DNA of 64,000 nt, from assembly GCF_024159265.1 (NCBI RefSeq), contig NZ_JAMYWY010000001.1:1798001-1862000 (forward strand), read 5' to 3'. Shown one piece after another: positions 7,453 through 16,204 of the stretch. This DNA comes from Paenibacillus sp. 1781tsa1. GTDB taxonomy: Bacteria > Bacillota > Bacilli > Paenibacillales > Paenibacillaceae. The notes below the pieces were generated by a model. The model ran no database searches and was not told the origin of the DNA. It saw only the letters and a list, made by a program, of their open reading frames with translations. Positions within the stretch are counted from its first letter, which is position 1, and each line of letters opens with the position of its first letter. A program made the translations under genes and the position numbers.

Positions 7453-8825
7453 GAACGTTGTACGTCCGGGTATTCCTCATTACGGTGGCGGTGATTGTGG
7501 TCAGCGGCATGCTCGGTTTCCTTTTGTCGAATATCTACTATCATGCCAAGCTCAAGGATTTCAATGATGAGAAGCTGGTGGGCATTGCAACGCAAATGAA
7601 GCAATTTGTGGAGCAGCAACCTGGGACGATGGAGCAGTATCTGAACAATGCCGCCGCACTCGGATACGAAATCTATGTGACAGATGGAAAGGAAAATGAC
7701 CGATTCTACGGCCGCGAATTCCGAGAGAAAGATCTGGACAAACAAGCTGTAGAACTGGTGCTGCGGGGTGAAGTGTACCACGGTGTCGCGCAGTTTCCAA
7801 GCAAACCGTTCATTACCGGGTTTTTCGATAATCAATTAAGTAACACCGTGGGTGTTCATCTAAAGTTGGGCAATACCAATTACGCTCTCTTTATGCGCCC
7901 GGATGTAATTCTGCAGTTCGGTGAGCTGCGTATCTTTTTTGCACTGATTGGCGCATTTACCATAGGCATTAGTATTCTGATCTTTCTGATCAGTACCCGA
8001 TATCTGGTCAATCCGATTGAACGTCTGTCCGAGGCGACCAAGCGGATTGCACAAGGAAAGTATAATCTGAAACTGCCTACCGCACGGCGTGACGAGATTG
8101 GACAATTGGCCCAGCATTTCATGACCATGAGTCGTGAATTGGAGAGGGTCGATCAGGCGAGGCAGCAGTTTGTATCCAATGTATCCCATGAGATTCAATC
8201 GCCGTTGACATCCATTCAGGGGTTTGCCCAATTAGTGGCAGATCGGGATCTGCCTGAACAGGAACGGGAGCACTATGCGTCGATCATTGAGGAGGAGAGC
8301 CGTCACCTCTCCTTGTTGAGCAAGCAGCTGCTTCTTCTGTCCTCTCTTGAACAAGGCAACGAAGATCTGACCAAAGTAAAGTTCTCTTTGCGAGACCAGT
8401 TCCGGCAAGCGGTTCAGGTGCTGCAATGGCAACTGGAAGAAAAAGAACTGCTACTTCGGATTTCGGTGCCCGAATCCATCCAGCTGATTGGCAATGAAGT
8501 GCTGCTCATGCAAGTCTGGATGAATCTTCTCGGTAATGCGGTGAATCACCTTCCACAAGGAAGAAGCATCGAGATTCATGCCGAGCAGATGGATAACCAG
8601 TGTGTGATTCAGATTCGGGATACAGGGGACGGGATTGCTGCGGAGCATCTGCCTTTCCTGTTTGATCGATTCTATAGGGTGGACCGTGCGCGGGAACGTT
8701 CTTCCGGCCGAACCGGGCTTGGACTTGCCATTGTGCAGAAAATTATCCGAATCCATGACGGTACAATTGAGGTTGCCAGTTCGACTGAGGGTACGGTCTT
8801 TACCGTGACCCTTCCGCAGATGTAA
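7449..8825 (+). CDS. hssS: Haem-sensing histidine kinase HssS
   Basis: 458 residues from a TTG that overlaps the hssR stop; GGAGGTG is correctly spaced. Order: TM1 (about 7-27), extracellular sensor (28-160), TM2 (163-182), HAMP, HisKA with His247 in NVSHEIQSPL, HATPase with GRTGLGLAIV. The sensor shares landmark segments with S. aureus HssS: SNIYYH, RFYGREFRE, ITGFFDNQLSNTVGV and LFMRPD. It should phosphorylate HssR in response to haem-related membrane stress. The assignment rests on remembered family motifs, not on an alignment. Confidence 0.8.
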   Translation: MRTLYVRVFLITVAVIVVSGMLGFLLSNIYYHAKLKDFNDEKLVGIATQMKQFVEQQPGTMEQYLNNAAALGYEIYVTDGKENDRFYGREFREKDLDKQAVELVLRGEVYHGVAQFPSKPFITGFFDNQLSNTVGVHLKLGNTNYALFMRPDVILQFGELRIFFALIGAFTIGISILIFLISTRYLVNPIERLSEATKRIAQGKYNLKLPTARRDEIGQLAQHFMTMSRELERVDQARQQFVSNVSHEIQSPLTSIQGFAQLVADRDLPEQEREHYASIIEEESRHLSLLSKQLLLLSSLEQGNEDLTKVKFSLRDQFRQAVQVLQWQLEEKELLLRISVPESIQLIGNEVLLMQVWMNLLGNAVNHLPQGRSIEIHAEQMDNQCVIQIRDTGDGIAAEHLPFLFDRFYRVDRARERSSGRTGLGLAIVQKIIRIHDGTIEVASSTEGTVFTVTLPQM

Positions 8826-8831
8826 TCTGTT

Positions 8832-8864
8832 ATTCATTTTCCGTTCATTTTCGCCTCTTATACT
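8832..8864 (+). promoter_or_regulatory. HssR direct repeat and hrtBA promoter
   Basis: ATTCATTTT-CC-GTTCATTTT (8832-8851) is a tandem 9-mer with a 2-nt gap (11-bp period). It matches the geometry and most of the sequence of the HssR site known from S. aureus (GTTCATATT-N2-GTTCATATT). A TATACT -10 box follows at 8859-8864. There is no good -35, as expected when the activator replaces that contact. Confidence 0.75.
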
Positions 8865-8892
8865 TGGGTTATCAAGAGGGAGGTCACACAAC

Positions 8893-10023
8893 ATGTACTT
8901 GGCTATTCGGGAAATGAGGTATGCCAAAGGGCGGTATGCCTTAATTGCTACAATCATGGTACTGGTTTCATTTCTGGTACTGTTTGTTACAGGTCTTGCA
9001 CAGGGGCTGGCGTATGATAACGCAGCTTCGGTCAAAAATATGGCAGCAACCCACTTTGTGATGGAACAGGATTCGAATCATCGGTTTACCCGGTCACAAG
9101 TGGATCAGGATCAGCTTAATCAAGCTCGCTCCGTAGTGGGGCAAGAGAACGCTGAGCCACTCGGTGTGAAAATGACAACCGTCAGTCCAATGGGCGACAC
9201 GAAAAAGATCGATGTCACGTTGTTCATGGTGAATCCGGAAGGCTGGCTTGCTCCAGCGGTTACCGAAGGAACTCCGATTACGGATCAGACCAACGGGCAG
9301 GTTGTGGTGGATCATAAGTTAGCTGAATCCGGTGTGACGATTGGCACCGTTCTGGTCGATCAAGCTTCCGGGATGAAGTGGACCGTTGGCGGATTTGTAC
9401 AAAATGAGTCTTTCAGTCACTCTCCGGTCGTGTTCCTGAATGAAGAAGAATGGCTTACGCTTCAAGGAGGGACACGGACTACACAAGGTTCGGCCGACAC
9501 CAATGCTAATGCTCCGATATACAATGCCATTGCGGTAAAGGACGCGGGTGAGCAGGTAGACGAACTAAGTGCTGCAATGCCTAATACGGAAGTCATCACG
9601 AAGTCGGATGCCGTATCGGCCATTCCTGGATATAAGGAAGAGCAGGGATCGTTGCTTATGATGATCGCTTTTCTATATGTCATCTCAGCGTTTGTACTTG
9701 CTGTATTTTTCTATGTCATCACGATTCAGAAAACAAGTCAGTTCGGCATATTGAAAGCGATCGGAACGCGGAATGGATATCTGGCGGGTAGTGTTTCGTT
9801 ACAAGTGTTCATTCTATCGGTTGGCAGTTTGGTCATTAGCGTACTGTTGGTTCGACTGTTTGAGTCCATCTTGCCAGCATCAATGCCATTTCAATTAGGC
9901 TTATCCACGCTTGCCTTAACCTGCGTATTGTTCATCCTGATGTCTATGGCGGGTTCATTATTTTCAGTGTGGAAGGTTACCAAAATTGATGCGCTTGATG
10001 CGATTGGGAGGACAGCAGCATGA
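8893..10023 (+). CDS. hrtB: Haem exporter permease HrtB (FtsX family)
   Basis: 376 residues. TM1 near residues 16-38, a large extracytoplasmic domain, then three C-terminal transmembrane helices in the FtsX/MacB layout. The N-terminus (MYLAIREMRYAKGRYALI, then FVTGLAQGLAYDN) is typical of HrtB/DevC-like permeases. With HrtA it should export haem or haem-damaged molecules from the membrane. GGGAGG lies before the ATG, and the last codons overlap hrtA in ATGA. The order hssRS-hrtBA on one strand differs from the divergent hssRS/hrtAB of staphylococci. Confidence 0.8.
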   Translation: MYLAIREMRYAKGRYALIATIMVLVSFLVLFVTGLAQGLAYDNAASVKNMAATHFVMEQDSNHRFTRSQVDQDQLNQARSVVGQENAEPLGVKMTTVSPMGDTKKIDVTLFMVNPEGWLAPAVTEGTPITDQTNGQVVVDHKLAESGVTIGTVLVDQASGMKWTVGGFVQNESFSHSPVVFLNEEEWLTLQGGTRTTQGSADTNANAPIYNAIAVKDAGEQVDELSAAMPNTEVITKSDAVSAIPGYKEEQGSLLMMIAFLYVISAFVLAVFFYVITIQKTSQFGILKAIGTRNGYLAGSVSLQVFILSVGSLVISVLLVRLFESILPASMPFQLGLSTLALTCVLFILMSMAGSLFSVWKVTKIDALDAIGRTAA

Positions 10024-10697
10024 GAAACCGATTGGTATTACAGGGAATTACCCAGACCTTTGAAGATGGTAGCAGTAAACGCACGATTCTGAATAAGCTC
10101 GACCTTGAGGTGGCCGAAGGGGAACTTGTAGCTGTGATGGGGCCTTCCGGCTCTGGCAAAAGTACATTCCTGTCCATTGCTGGCGCACTTCTTGAACCAA
10201 CGGAAGGACAGGTTCTGCTGGACGGGTCTTCTATTATGGGCAAAAGTAAACAAGACATATCTGATGTACGGCTTCAACAGCTTGGTTTTATATTTCAAAG
10301 TGCCAACCTCATTCCTTATCTGAAAGTAGAAGAACAACTGATGGTGGTCGCGAAGCTCGCCGGAACGGATAAAAACAAGGCGGAGAAACGAGTAGATGAG
10401 CTATTGGATACCGTAGGGCTGACCCATCGGCGGAAGGCATATACGGAGAAGCTGTCTGGTGGGGAGCGTCAGCGGGTCGCTATTGCACGGGCCTTGATGA
10501 ACGATCCGGCTGTCCTGCTCGCGGATGAACCGACAGCCAGTCTGGATGCAGAGCGCGGGCTGGATATCGTAGGCATGATTGCGCGGCTCGTGAAAGAGCA
10601 GGGCAAGAGTGCAGTGATGGTTACGCATGATGAGCGGATTTTGCCGCTCTGTAGCCGGGTTCTTTTTTTGGAAAAGGGAAAACTGGTGCAGCATTAG
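10020..10697 (+). CDS. hrtA: Haem exporter ATPase HrtA
   Basis: 225 residues, ABC ATPase of the LolD/MacB type: Walker A GPSGSGKS, Q-loop FIFQSANL, signature LSGGERQRVAIARAL, Walker B VLLADEPTASLD, H-loop VTHDE. Start overlaps the hrtB stop by 4 nt, implying translational coupling. It energises the HrtB permease. A terminator follows within 100 nt, closing the cassette. Confidence 0.82.
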   Translation: MRNRLVLQGITQTFEDGSSKRTILNKLDLEVAEGELVAVMGPSGSGKSTFLSIAGALLEPTEGQVLLDGSSIMGKSKQDISDVRLQQLGFIFQSANLIPYLKVEEQLMVVAKLAGTDKNKAEKRVDELLDTVGLTHRRKAYTEKLSGGERQRVAIARALMNDPAVLLADEPTASLDAERGLDIVGMIARLVKEQGKSAVMVTHDERILPLCSRVLFLEKGKLVQH

Positions 10698-10749
10698 ACG
10701 ATTAGGTGAGTTTGTCAGGAACGGAACGATCTGATGTGGTTAAGGACGA

Positions 10750-10788
10750 GAAGGTCATGTATTCCCGGTGGGAAGGTGGCCTTCTTTC
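10750..10788 (+). terminator. Terminator of the hss-hrt cassette
   Basis: GAAGGTCA (10750-10757) pairs with TGGCCTTC (10777-10784), one G-U pair, followed by TTTCTT. Confidence 0.6.
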
Positions 10789-10857
10789 TTCGTTTTCATC
10801 TATAATTGGGAGAGAAGTATATAGGTGAGAGATTTTATTTTACATAGAGAGGAACGG

Positions 10858-11403
10858 ATGCGGATGAGCAGCTTGAATGCAGAACAATTCCCGGCACTGA
10901 GTACGTCGATTCATTGGGGCATTGTTGAGGCAGAGTTCAGATTAAACGACATCGTGGATGAAAAGCTGGTGAGCAATATTAGCATCATTCCATTTGTCGG
11001 GGATCAATGTGTCGTCTTTCAACTGGATAATGGAGACTGGGAGCTGCCTGGGGGGACGCTTGAAGCAGGTGAGCCGTATATGGCTGGACTGAAGCGTGAA
11101 CTGATGGAGGAACTTGGGGCTGAAATGCGTTCCTATCAGATCTTTGGCCAATTCCGCTGTACATCCAGTGCGTTGGAACCGTATCGACCGCATATCCCGC
11201 ATCCCCATTTTGTGCGAATCATCGGATATGGAGACGTTGAACTTGTCGGTGATCCACTGAATCCAGAGGATGGCGAGCAGGTGGTTGCGGTGGAAGTGGT
11301 AGAGATCGACGAGGCAATCCGAAGATTCCAGGAACAGAACAGACATGACATTGCGGAGATGTACCAACTGGCTCATATGCTGCGAGAAGAAGCTAAAGGA
11401 TAA
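10858..11403 (+). CDS. Nudix hydrolase
   Basis: 181 residues from the ATG at 10858, which has AGAGGAACGG upstream; an in-frame GTG at 10825 has no better site. The Nudix box is GGTLEAGEPYMAGLKRELMEEL, with REL-EE intact for Mg binding. The protein hydrolyses a nucleoside-diphosphate-linked substrate that cannot be inferred. TATAAT at 10801-10806 could be its -10 box. Single-gene unit. Confidence 0.75.
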   Translation: MRMSSLNAEQFPALSTSIHWGIVEAEFRLNDIVDEKLVSNISIIPFVGDQCVVFQLDNGDWELPGGTLEAGEPYMAGLKRELMEELGAEMRSYQIFGQFRCTSSALEPYRPHIPHPHFVRIIGYGDVELVGDPLNPEDGEQVVAVEVVEIDEAIRRFQEQNRHDIAEMYQLAHMLREEAKG

Positions 11404-11487
11404 GGCGATGTTGCCTCCGAACTGTATGAGAAATCCGAAGGTATTGTACAGCAATTGGACAGCGTTTTTGCCGAGCACGGAATGTAA
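11404..11487 (+). pseudogene. C-terminal remnant of an unidentified gene
   Basis: Directly after the Nudix stop, one frame reads GDVASELYEKSEGIVQQL followed by DSVFAEHGM and a stop. It looks like a genuine helical C-terminus but has no start or upstream body. Family not recognised. A fragment left by deletion is the simplest reading. Confidence 0.35.
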
Positions 11488-11572
11488 TCTTTAATTCAGA
11501 CAAATAGCCCAAATGAGGATGTCCTGTCCAAGGCGAGGAATATGATCAATACAAAATGAAAGGCGATAACAT

Positions 11573-11677
11573 ATGAACGATACTCAATATAATTTAAATT
11601 TTGAAAAACTGTGTAATGAATTACAGCTCGGTGAATTGATCATGATTTTAGATGTTAAGAATTGGTTGGGAAATTAA
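11573..11677 (+). pseudogene. N-terminal stub of a kinase-like gene
   Basis: 34 codons from an ATG with GAAAGGCG upstream: MNDTQYNLNFEKLCNELQLG, then a sequence that soon ends at TAA. The first 20 residues resemble the start of aminoglycoside phosphotransferase family proteins as I remember them. The rest of the gene is missing, and 11699 begins an unrelated gene. Could instead be a real 34-residue peptide. Confidence 0.35.
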
Positions 11678-11698
11678 TGAGTAAGGAGAGATGCCCAT

Positions 11699-11992
11699 AT
11701 GGTAAACGATAAAGGAACACTCAGGACATGCGAACAAGGACATTCATATTATAAAAAAAGTGATTACCCAACCTGCCCGACGTGCGAAGCTGAACGTAAA
11801 CCGACAGATGGATTTCTAGCCTTGCTGTCAGCTCCCGCCAGACGTGCCTTGGAGAATGAAGGCATTGCGACACTACTGCAACTTGCAGAGTACACGGAAA
11901 AAGAGATCCTGAAACTCCATGGAATCGGACCATCTGCCATACCCAAACTGCGAAGCGCTTTAGAAGAAGAGGGATTAACGTTTAAGAAGTAA
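11699..11992 (+). CDS. Zinc-ribbon + RNA polymerase alphaCTD-like HhH protein
   Basis: 97 residues. The N-terminal half has Cys-His spacing of a small zinc ribbon (CEQGH ... CPTCE). The C-terminal half matches the helix-hairpin-helix fold of RNA polymerase alpha CTD (LENEGIATLLQLAEYTEKEILKL, then GIGPSAIPKLRSALEEEG). It therefore probably binds DNA or the transcription machinery. AAGGAGAG is 8 nt before the ATG. It is not rpoA: the N-terminal domain is missing. Confidence 0.7.
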   Translation: MVNDKGTLRTCEQGHSYYKKSDYPTCPTCEAERKPTDGFLALLSAPARRALENEGIATLLQLAEYTEKEILKLHGIGPSAIPKLRSALEEEGLTFKK

Positions 11993-12011
11993 CCCTCTTC
12001 AGAATACTCTG

Positions 12012-12956
12012 CTAATCCAAACCAGAAGCTGAAATAATCTCCTCCATCGTTACCCGATACAACAAGTTACCTTCACTGAGTAGCAGACGATGTTGGCGAA
12101 AATCCTGCCTTGCCTGCTTGAAGGGCTTATCATCTTCATTTAGTAAATCAACTCTCTGCCCCTTGCTGAATCTTTCGGGCTTCTCCATCTTCTTAAGCAC
12201 AAACGTCCCATGTTTACCATACCCGGCATCGAACAAAAAATGATAACCATCCGTACTGAAGCCGGAGGAACCGGAGATGTTTGGATTCATGAATGTAACG
12301 TTGGGTTCACGGGTGCCCCCTGAGATACAACCGAGTTCGAAATCGGTATAGAAGTAGAACCAAACCTGCTTCTCATTCACCACATTGAGTGCGTAACAAT
12401 CCGCAATGTCAGCTTCATGATTTTCATATAGTTTATTCCCATGCTCATCCCAGGCCAGCAGACCACATGATCCAATCGGATCGCTCCATCCGTAGTTACC
12501 AAATACCCCTTCATCGAAGTAACTAGTCCAGATCGTTCCCTTTTCGGTGACCTGTACACTCTGAATACCGTCTCCCAACAAAAACTCGCGAATGGTATTT
12601 CCGTCTAAATCACACACTTTGGCGTTCAGATCAACCTGTTCATTCCCATAATTCGCACACCGTGCTCCGACCAGCAGCAGATGATCATGTAAGGGTTGTA
12701 CGTAATGATAATTGAATGTCTGCCCCCAGATGACAATTTCCTCGATAGTTTGATCAGTCACAATAAGAACTTTGTACGTATAGCTTTGATTAAATTTACT
12801 TTGGACGAACATACCTCGTTTTCTTTCGGGAATCTGATTCATCAACAGCACATAGACAAGGCCATCCCCGCCCCACTGGGTGGAAACGATATCGAAGCCT
12901 TCGACATAATTTGAAATATCGGCAAAAGGCAAAAGGTTTACTTTGGGATTGGACAT
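12012..12956 (-). CDS. Hypothetical protein, probable beta-propeller
   Basis: 314 residues from the ATG at 12956, which has AGGAGG 8 nt upstream; an in-frame ATG 6 nt earlier is too close to that site, and the longer extension to 13079 has none. Repeated segments such as GDGIQSVQVTEKGTIWTSYF and LLAWDEHGNKLYENHEADIADC alternate strands with short turns, as in WD40/NHL-like propellers. No signal peptide, so cytoplasmic. Function unknown. Convergent with the alphaCTD-like gene, with only 19 nt between stops. Confidence 0.65.
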   Translation of the reverse strand: MSNPKVNLLPFADISNYVEGFDIVSTQWGGDGLVYVLLMNQIPERKRGMFVQSKFNQSYTYKVLIVTDQTIEEIVIWGQTFNYHYVQPLHDHLLLVGARCANYGNEQVDLNAKVCDLDGNTIREFLLGDGIQSVQVTEKGTIWTSYFDEGVFGNYGWSDPIGSCGLLAWDEHGNKLYENHEADIADCYALNVVNEKQVWFYFYTDFELGCISGGTREPNVTFMNPNISGSSGFSTDGYHFLFDAGYGKHGTFVLKKMEKPERFSKGQRVDLLNEDDKPFKQARQDFRQHRLLLSEGNLLYRVTMEEIISASGLD

Positions 12957-13330
12957 ATCCATATCCTCCTTTGTAGTCAAATGCTGAGTCACCATCTGCA
13001 TCTGTATAAGAGGATTATGACGTGCACGTACTAAACTGAACATGGCGGAAGTATAGCGAAGGTCTTCTTTGGCTTTCACGGTGTATAAGTACGGTGTTTT
13101 TGAAATAGAGGGTTTGTCCTTGACACACGTAGTACAATAAGGAAGTTGTGTAAAATTCTATATAAGAGGAGGATGGAGAGGTAGCTATAAGAAGGGTGTG
13201 AGAATACATACAACGCACGTGTAGTAAGGGGAAAGCAGTACCCGTAGATTTGATTTGCATGAGTACGATTACGTGGAAGACTCATCTCTGAAAAACTAAA
13301 AAACTAAAATGGTTAAGGAAGTGTTAGCAA
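12957..13330. other. Intergenic region between divergent genes
   Basis: 374 nt separating the propeller-like gene (minus) from the DUF2569 gene (plus). I see a TTGACA at 13113-13118 without a well-spaced -10, and A/T-rich TATATAAG at 13160-13167. No convincing ORF with ribosome binding site on either strand and no RNA gene signature. Confidence 0.4.
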
Positions 13331-13837
13331 GTGGAACCACATATTCCAGAGCAAAAAACAGATTACCGTCCACTAGGCGTATCGGGCTTGGGTGGTTGGC
13401 TGATTCTCGTCCAGATCGGATTATTTCTTACAGTGATTTTCCTTGCACTCCAATTGGTTCTGTATTGTTTGCCCACACTTACAACAGAGACTTGGGAGTT
13501 GCTAACTTCGAAGCAATCTGAATATTATCACCCGCTATGGGGACCGGTCGTTATTTTTGAAACGGTATATAACGTGCTCTTTTTAGTGTTTGGCATTTAT
13601 ACGATCATTGCTTTTTATAGTAAAAAATCAATCTTTCCTCGTCTTATGATCATGTTTTATAGCGTCAGTCTGGCCGTGAGTATCATTGATTATCTGTTGC
13701 TGCTCCAGATTCCAATGGCAAGAGAACTTGAGGATGGAAGCTCGTTAAGAGATATAGGTAAATCGATACTCACTTGTGCCATCTGGATTCCTTACTTTAT
13801 CAAGTCGGAACGAGTTCATAACACTTTTGTAAGATAA
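13331..13837 (+). CDS. DUF2569 membrane protein
   Basis: 168 residues from a GTG with AAGGAAG upstream. Soluble N-terminus with GVSGLGGWLILVQIGL, the conserved opening of the DUF2569 family, then four transmembrane segments and a cytoplasmic tail. Function of the family unknown. Single gene, followed by the histidine phosphatase in the same direction. Confidence 0.7.
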   Translation: MEPHIPEQKTDYRPLGVSGLGGWLILVQIGLFLTVIFLALQLVLYCLPTLTTETWELLTSKQSEYYHPLWGPVVIFETVYNVLFLVFGIYTIIAFYSKKSIFPRLMIMFYSVSLAVSIIDYLLLLQIPMARELEDGSSLRDIGKSILTCAIWIPYFIKSERVHNTFVR

Positions 13838-13974
13838 ATGGATCGCAGGAAATGCCCGATCTTGGATAGAAGCTATCTGAGATCGTTTTTTTGTTTCCAT
13901 TGAGAGCAGCTGTAAAAGTATCGATATATGTTAAGGAATCTGTTGCAGTGGAATCTGAAAAGGAGGAGAAATCC

Positions 13975-14589
13975 TTGAAAATTTATCTGGTAAGGCATGG
14001 GATGGATGAGGAAGGCTATCGAGGCGGATGGAGTGAGCGTGGACTCACGGAACAGGGGATCAATCAATCGAAGAGGCTGGGAGAGTATTTGCATCTTCAT
14101 GCTGAAGAGTATGACATACATAGCATCATGAGCAGTGATCTTGCTCGTGCTGCACAGACAACACGGGAATTGGAGAAGAAATTAAACATGCAGGCGATCT
14201 TCATGGAAGAATGGAGGGAGATGAATAACGGAGAGTTGGCAGGTATGCTTCATAAGGATGCAGAAGTTCATTACCCAGGAGTGTATTTCAACACCCTTGA
14301 GATGGATTCTCCTTTTCCGGGAGGAGAAAGTCCAAGAGATTTTTATAGCCGGATAAGCACTGCTTTCGAGAGTCTTTTCAGAAGCTTAGAGGAGAATACA
14401 CTCAAGTCCAATGTTCTGTTAATTACTCACGGCGGAGTGATTAACATCCTGTATTATCTGCTTGAGAAGAAGGAATGGAGCAATAAGTCCAAATTCTATC
14501 CCATGGACAACGCCAGTGTACATACCGTTGAAAAGGGAAGGTATGGTTGGAGAATTAGCAGTGCAAATGTGTTAAGTCATCTAGAGTAG
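13975..14589 (+). CDS. Histidine phosphatase (phosphoglycerate-mutase-like)
   Basis: 204 residues from TTG at 13975, chosen because AAGGAGG lies just upstream and because the protein then begins MKIYLVRHGMDEEG, with the RHG catalytic His near the N-terminus as in the family. The second catalytic His is in LITHGGVINIL. Substrates of this superfamily range from phosphosugars to proteins. No pathway context here. Confidence 0.75.
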   Translation: MKIYLVRHGMDEEGYRGGWSERGLTEQGINQSKRLGEYLHLHAEEYDIHSIMSSDLARAAQTTRELEKKLNMQAIFMEEWREMNNGELAGMLHKDAEVHYPGVYFNTLEMDSPFPGGESPRDFYSRISTAFESLFRSLEENTLKSNVLLITHGGVINILYYLLEKKEWSNKSKFYPMDNASVHTVEKGRYGWRISSANVLSHLE

Positions 14590-14698
14590 TTATTTATTAG
14601 ATCCAGAGCTGATAAGTCGACTTAATCAGGAAAGGATGAACAAACTCATAGATACCAATGTAATACATTGGTATAAAATAGAAGGCGGAGGCGATGAC

Positions 14699-15355
14699 AT
14701 GAGTAATCAACCCATTGAACTGCTACAACATTTGAAGTCTTTATCTGGACCATTTCCAACGTGGGATATGGGGCAGTTGCTGGAACGGCCAGGGAAGCTA
14801 TTTTTGGAGTGGTTGAGATTGGCGGTTGAGAACGAAGTGAAAGAACCTCATGCCATGACGATCTCCACCGTGGATCACGATGGTTATCCTGATGCGAGGG
14901 TGTTGATTTTGAAAAACGTAATCGACGAAACGTTCTATTTTGCCTCCAGTTCGGAGAGCCGAAAAGGGCAGCAGTTGAAGGAGAACCCTCATGTGGCGCT
15001 CACCTTCTACTGGCCATCACTTGGAAGACAGATTCGGATAAAGGGAGTTGCTGAGGATCAGGGAGATCAAGCGGGCGCTGATGATTTCCGCAAACGTTCA
15101 GCTGGAGCGCGAGCAGTTGCCATGACAGGGCATCAGAGTGAGGTTTTGGATAGTGAGGAAGTGCTGGATAGTGCCATTGAAGCTCAGAAAGAACGCATCC
15201 AACGTGATCCCGATGTCGTTACACCTCAATGGCGTTTATATGCCGTGAATGCACAAGAGGTGGAGTTCTGGCAGGGAGATTCAGAGCGAAAGCATGTGCG
15301 AGTCCGATATGTGATGCAGGATGGGCAGTGGAAGACACGCAGATTGTGGCCTTGA
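14699..15355 (+). CDS. Pyridoxamine 5'-phosphate oxidase family protein (PdxH/PhzG-like)
   Basis: 218 residues from ATG 14699, preceded by GGAGG. FMN-binding split-barrel: ARVLILKN, FYFASSSESRKGQQLKENP, LTFYWPSLGRQIRIKG, and the C-terminal REV-type end KTRRLWP, matching PNPOx (usually ends RLxP). It would oxidise pyridoxamine/pyridoxine phosphate to PLP. Most Paenibacillus make PLP through PdxST, so a PhzG-like or salvage role is equally possible. Confidence 0.75.
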   Translation: MSNQPIELLQHLKSLSGPFPTWDMGQLLERPGKLFLEWLRLAVENEVKEPHAMTISTVDHDGYPDARVLILKNVIDETFYFASSSESRKGQQLKENPHVALTFYWPSLGRQIRIKGVAEDQGDQAGADDFRKRSAGARAVAMTGHQSEVLDSEEVLDSAIEAQKERIQRDPDVVTPQWRLYAVNAQEVEFWQGDSERKHVRVRYVMQDGQWKTRRLWP

Positions 15356-15434
15356 TTTTATAACAGATGAGTATGCAGCGCGGATTGAACGGTTATGTAT
15401 TTCTTTTCTTAACAATCTCAGGGAGGGCAAATCT

Positions 15435-16004
15435 ATGAAAACGATTGAATGTTTCTTCGAACCATTTCCTGTGTTGGAAACCGAACGGACGTTACTCCGG
15501 CCTCTTACCTATGATGATCTGGACGATATGTATAGTTATTGTGTTGTACCTGCTGTCTCGGAGTTCACCACCTGAGAAGCGCATCAGAGCAAAGAAGATA
15601 CCAAAGCTTTTTTGGATTTTGTCATGAGCCGGTATGATGTGAATTTAATAGGCCCATGGGGCATTGAAGATAAACAAACCAAGAAGCTGATAGGTAGTTG
15701 TAATTATCTAGGGTGTGATAGCGATAACAGGAGAGTTGAGCTGGGATATGTGTTATCTGATCAATATTGGAATCAAGGCTACATGACCGAAGTGGTGAAA
15801 CGAATCATCCAATTTGGATTTGACGAAGTGGGATTAGAACGAATTCAGGCCCAATGTTTAGTGAAGAACACGGGCTCCGCGAAAGTCGTGGAAAAGGCCG
15901 GCATGCAATTTGAAGGTGTTTTAAGGAAGTACATGAGGGTGAAAAATGAACATCAGGATCTGAAGATGTATGCCATTGTAAAAGAAGATTTCTATACTCA
16001 ATAG
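15435..16004 (+). pseudogene. GNAT acetyltransferase with in-frame TGA
   Basis: One continuous frame of 190 codons is interrupted once, by TGA at 15573-15575: EFTT-stop-EAHQSKEDTKAFL. RimJ/RimL-type acetyltransferases normally have Trp here (TTWEPH-like), so a single TGG to TGA change explains it. Downstream the acetyl-CoA fold is intact (LGYVLSDQYWNQGYMTEVV, then VKNTGSAKVVEKAGMQ). GGGAGG precedes the ATG. Internal restart at TTG 15612 is possible but would lack the first strands. Confidence 0.75.
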
Positions 16005-16061
16005 TGACATACAATAAAGATTCTATATTGTTTAATCCAATAATCATATGACAAGTGTTGG

Positions 16062-16100
16062 CCCGTTCCTGATCGTTAAGGAAATGGGGTTTATTTTTTT
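16062..16100 (+). terminator. Intrinsic terminator
   Basis: CCCGTTCCT pairs with AGGAAATGGG with a small internal bulge, followed by TTTATTTTTTT. Confidence 0.6.
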
Positions 16101-16204
16101 AAAACCAACGTACATAATGTCATATCGTCACATAGGTGCCATCCGCTATAATCTTCAAGTTATCCAAATGTGGATTAAGTGAAGTAACCAGGAGGTACAA
16201 CGAA

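Noticed and set aside
13015-13285. Two overlapping minus-strand frames upstream of the propeller-like gene
   Set aside because: Low-complexity Tyr/Ser/Leu composition, no ribosome site, and they overlap each other in different frames.
15573-15575. TGA read as selenocysteine or Trp recoding
   Set aside because: No SECIS-like hairpin follows, Trp is the family residue, and TGA is used as a normal stop elsewhere in the window.
16051-16185. 44-codon frame before the radical SAM gene as a RiPP precursor
   Set aside because: No ribosome binding site, it spans the preceding gene's terminator hairpin, and it has no leader/core character or Cys, Gly or Pro-rich core.
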